Below are positions 61,201 to 64,000 of a stretch of DNA of 64,000 bases, one piece after another. This stretch comes from Aquila chrysaetos chrysaetos. Its lineage: Eukaryota; Chordata; Aves; Accipitriformes; Accipitridae. Numbering within the stretch: the first letter of the stretch is position 1; the number at the start of each line of letters is the position of its first letter. The notes under the pieces are model-generated. The model made no database searches. It worked only from the letters and a program-made list of their open reading frames with translations, and was not told where the DNA came from. The stretch covers positions 15,470,041-15,534,040 of the forward strand of contig NC_044011.1 of NCBI RefSeq assembly GCF_900496995.4. The letters are read 5' to 3'. The position numbers and the translations under genes were made by a program.

Positions 61201-63992
61201 TTTCTTTAGTCCAGGTGAAGATAATTTCATAATTTGACTATTTCAGTTTCAGGGTTGATGCAAATCTTATATAATTTCCTAGATGTTCTCATACTTTTCA
61301 TCAGAGAAAATACGTGGTCTCCATTCCTGGACTCCCACATAGGAATAACCAGTGCAAATTTGGATTTTCTCCCAGACAGCTGTTGCAGCAGATAAATCTA
61401 TAATGATTCTGATTTAAATTCCTTAATTTGGGTGCCTTTTCTCCAGAAATTCATTTGCATTACTTACTTCCTCTCTCTGGCAGGCAGGTAGCATTACTGA
61501 AGAAGCATACCTATTTCTCAGCCTTCTCTTACTGGAGTTTCTTGAGTCTTATAGAGAGCTTTGAGTGTTCTGGCCAGTGATGCTAAATGGCCTGGCACCT
61601 GTGTCCCTTCCTTTCCTGATTTAATGTCCATACTAAGACTTTCATCTGACAAATCAGGCAGACCTTCAGAGCCCCATCTGGCAATCCAGGGTATAACATT
61701 TCTGCTCCAGAATAACAGAAAATGCAAACGTAATGTTTACAGCTTTACCTCTTTTGGTGATAGTATAGAAATGTAATCTTCATATATAAGTCTTGCTTTT
61801 TCTTCAATAACTTTCTTGTTCTGTTCCTTCTTTAGATCTTCACAGGCAAGCCAGAAAAGCAGGTTCTCCTCACTATACTCTGTTCGAAGAAACTCTCTGA
61901 AAAGGTTCCTCCCAGCTGGTGTTTTCATCATCTTGTCAAAATTCTGAGCCCAAGACAAAATTTCATCTGCAGTAGGATTTTGGCTGCAAAAGCAAAGTAT
62001 CATTACAAATATGCATCTATTTTTGTAACAGTGTTTTCATACATTCATCCAAAAATTCTCCTTTCAACTGCACTGTAGTCCAGAGTGAAAACTGGAAGCA
62101 ACAAGGCTTCAGCAGTGACAGGGGAATTTTGTTCACTCTCCACTTGTGCATTCATTATCTCAATAGCCCACTAAACGTGTTTAACGTTACGAGACATGCA
62201 CTTGGCTTTCTACAAGTTTTCTACTAGTGTTGTTAGCCATCAGACTCAAAGACAAAATCCCACAACAGCACTGAATTCCTGCCTTTGCAGTTAAAGGAGA
62301 TGTGATTTCAGGGAGCTGGCAAAAGACTCTTTTCCATGAGGGGTTTAGATGACACCTGATGTCCCTGCCTGCTTCTGATGGTGTTTGGCCAATCACTGGC
62401 TGCCACACGATTTGGTTCAGGAAGGACAAGAAAAACAAAAGGCTCTTGGCAGCCAAAAGCATACTAATGAGGCCCAACAAAATAGTAATTCAGAGAGCAT
62501 TTAAATTAGCATATTTCTCTGTGCTTGTACCTAAGGGTTGCTAAGCTTCCCTCTGTTTGGTGCTATTGACCTGAATGATGATCTATTGGCATGAGATGTG
62601 ACGGACATTGCTGGCAAAACTGGAGAGAGAAGAAATGGGAAAAAGTCCTTATTCCCATTTTCTGAAGGAAACTATTCGTGGATTGTAACAGTGGACACAC
62701 TGGATAAGTGATCAGAAGACTAACTTGTGTCACTAATCCATTAATGTACTAATGAATAGCTTGAGAAGGTAAGACTCCAAGTTACTTAACAACAATTAAA
62801 TATAGTTTCAAACTTAATTCTGAGCGCTCGCCCCCCCCCTCCCTGATAGGATCCAATACAAGAGCTTTACTAGCTGTTGTTAATAGCTTCCATGTAATCA
62901 TGTTGCACAATAACTGACGTTTGTCTATATGATTTCCCTTCAAGTCCATTTATCAACTCCTACTCTGCATGCAAGGCAGACTGGATGATGGGAATATGTG
63001 ATAGCTTTTCGGCAGTCCAAAAGATCTAATGAATGAGAAAGTGTTTAACATTTAAACTATCCAGCAAAGTAATTGTAATTTGATCCCAAAAGTATAAACA
63101 TACAGATTTGAAGGTGAAAAGTCCTCTCTCTGAGGAGAGTGAAAGAACCTGCTGAGGTGGATGGAGCTGACAAGCAACCTGTGCTCCCTCATTTTCTATT
63201 GGGAAGCTTTCCTCACTACAGTATTTTGTGGAAATTTCTGACATTGTCCTCTCATAAATGACCTTGAGTAGCAATGAAGACAATGAGTAGTTTGGGTTGC
63301 TTTTACCATCAATCATATCCTCTTGAGGTAAGTTTTAATTTACTTTTTATGGGACTAGAGAACTCAAGGCTACTGATAGGTTATCATTTTTCCCAACACA
63401 ATAAACATGGGCCCTAACTTTAGGCAGAATTTCAGATTTCCAATGTGTGTTAGCCTGTTTCTCAAGGTATGTGTTTCCTTGGTGAATTCCAGTGAAACCA
63501 TAGTCCAAGCTGTTTTATGAAAGGTAGCCATGTTAAAAATCTGACTATGAAGTACACTTGGGCCCCGTTAGTTTTTCTTCTTGTCTCGATAAACAGAAGA
63601 AAATGATCCCACAGGTGGCAGAGGCTTCTTATAGAGACCCACAGATCTATGGAACCATCCATGTGCCTCCCATTCCTCCCCACCGTTCTCCCCCGCAAAT
63701 AAGAAACTGTAAGTAAGCCTGGCTTATGAATGTCTCTGCTGGCTTTTCATTGTCTGGACAGATTTTGCTTCCTTTTCTATAGAATTTTTTGGAGGAAAAG
63801 TAATTAAAAGGACATTCCGGAAGCATAAAAACCAAGGCAATTCTTGATATTAGTTACAGGCAAATTAAAAACATTTCCTAGACAACAGTTTGACCAACTT
63901 ACCATTCTTCTATGACTTGGATACTCTCCATTTTGGTCGTGTGTGTTGGCCTTCCTGCATTGTCTCCTCTATCTTCATTCCTAACAGTGAGG
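58073..63992 (-). CDS. RGS17: Regulator of G-protein signalling 17 (RGSZ2), last three coding exons, 5' partial
   Basis: RGS17 is a GTPase-activating protein for Gi/o-family alpha subunits, including G-alpha-z, and ends signalling at receptors such as mu-opioid and D2. Coding segments visible, joined in order: 63992-63903, 61983-61749 and 58261-58073. They encode about 170 C-terminal residues, from LTVRNEDRGDNAGRP to the stop after GSTSET. The RGS domain runs from NFDKMMKTPAGRNLFREFL through LLFWLACEDLKKEQ and IYEDYISILSPKE to YTLMHRDSFPRFLNS. NLLDPSPHMYEDAQ and LLFWLACEDLKKEQ match RGS17 rather than its paralogue RGS20, which has different residues there. The start codon and most of the palmitoylated cysteine string lie past the window end. 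No break was seen. Confidence 0.95.
58262..61748 (-). other. RGS17: RGS17 last intron
   Basis: A 3.5-kb intron, mostly AT-rich, with a distinct CpG-rich patch at 59640-59970. No exon was recognised inside it. Confidence 0.85.
59640..59970. promoter_or_regulatory. CpG-rich patch inside the last RGS17 intron
   Basis: About 330 bp with many CpGs (ACGCACGC, CACCCCGGGGCG, CTACGGATGGGCAGCGGG, AACGCGGGCG) in an otherwise AT-rich intron. It could be an intragenic enhancer, an internal promoter, or a CpG-rich repeat. The overlapping frames of 80-102 codons have no recognisable content. Confidence 0.4.
61749..61983 (-). CDS. RGS17: RGS17 internal exon (N-terminal half of the RGS domain)
   Basis: A 235-bp exon. 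The acceptor is TTTTGCAG and the donor is GAG|GTAAAG. Its first base completes the Cys codon split from the previous exon, and it then encodes QNPTADEILSWAQNFDKMM to ISILSPKE. It includes FREFLRTEYSEENLLFW, part of the G-alpha contact surface. Confidence 0.96.
61984..63902 (-). other. RGS17: RGS17 intron between the two upstream visible exons
   Basis: A 1.9-kb AT-rich intron with a C9 run near 62832. No recognisable repeat or exon. Confidence 0.85.
63903..63992 (-). CDS. RGS17: RGS17 exon with end of cysteine-string linker
   Basis: A 90-bp exon encoding LTVRNEDRGDNAGRP, then THTTKMESIQVIEE, with partial codons at both ends. The donor is ATG|GTAAGT. The acceptor TTGCAG is only just visible, with eight intron bases before the window ends. 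Its first base completes a Cys codon of the cysteine string encoded upstream. Confidence 0.92.
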
Positions 63993-64000
63993 CTGCAATG

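Noticed and set aside
1..64000. CRISPR arrays, operons, phage or bacterial defence systems
   Set aside because: The window is spliced vertebrate DNA. No regularly spaced direct repeats or prokaryotic gene clusters were seen.
1..64000. tRNA, rRNA or known microRNA genes
   Set aside because: By eye I found no cloverleaf with A and B boxes and no rRNA-like segment. Covariance-model searches would be needed to exclude small ncRNAs.

Overview
The window is vertebrate nuclear DNA and looks avian. It has long AT-rich introns and intergenic DNA, CpG-island promoters, several truncated CR1 LINEs (some carrying the bird-type ATTCTRTG-like 3' end), and one solo LTR resembling the ERVL-type LTRs common in neoavian and passerine genomes. 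No bacterial, phage, CRISPR or operon-like structure was seen.

Three protein-coding genes were recognised, all on the minus strand, in the order known for human 6q25 (FBXO5 - MTRF1L - RGS17). From left to right: (1) 1-25.5 kb is intergenic. It holds one CR1 fragment, a TA microsatellite and an isolated CpG-rich patch at 20.13-20.96 kb, but no supportable gene. (2) FBXO5 (EMI1), 25.5-32.4 kb: a non-coding first exon in a CpG island and four coding exons, giving a 408-residue APC/C inhibitor with beta-TrCP degron, F-box, zinc-binding region and RL tail. (3) MTRF1L, about 34.9-51.5 kb: seven coding exons giving a 400-residue mitochondrial peptide-chain release factor with PKT and GGQ motifs. Its introns hold a solo LTR and three CR1 copies. 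(4) RGS17, about 55.7 kb (possibly 52.4 kb) to beyond the window end: the last three coding exons, covering the RGS domain. The start codon and the cysteine string lie outside the window.

Exon boundaries were set by hand from GT/AG signals and reading-frame continuity. All phases close without a frameshift, so the three genes look intact. They are not a functional pathway: one controls the cell cycle, one terminates mitochondrial translation and one attenuates G-protein signalling. Their proximity is ancient synteny. I did not find a convincing undescribed system. The points most worth a second look are the orphan CpG island at 20 kb, a CpG-rich patch inside the last RGS17 intron, the ATG-less FBXO5 first exon with its triple-CCAAT/CHR-like promoter, and the same-strand LTR inside MTRF1L.
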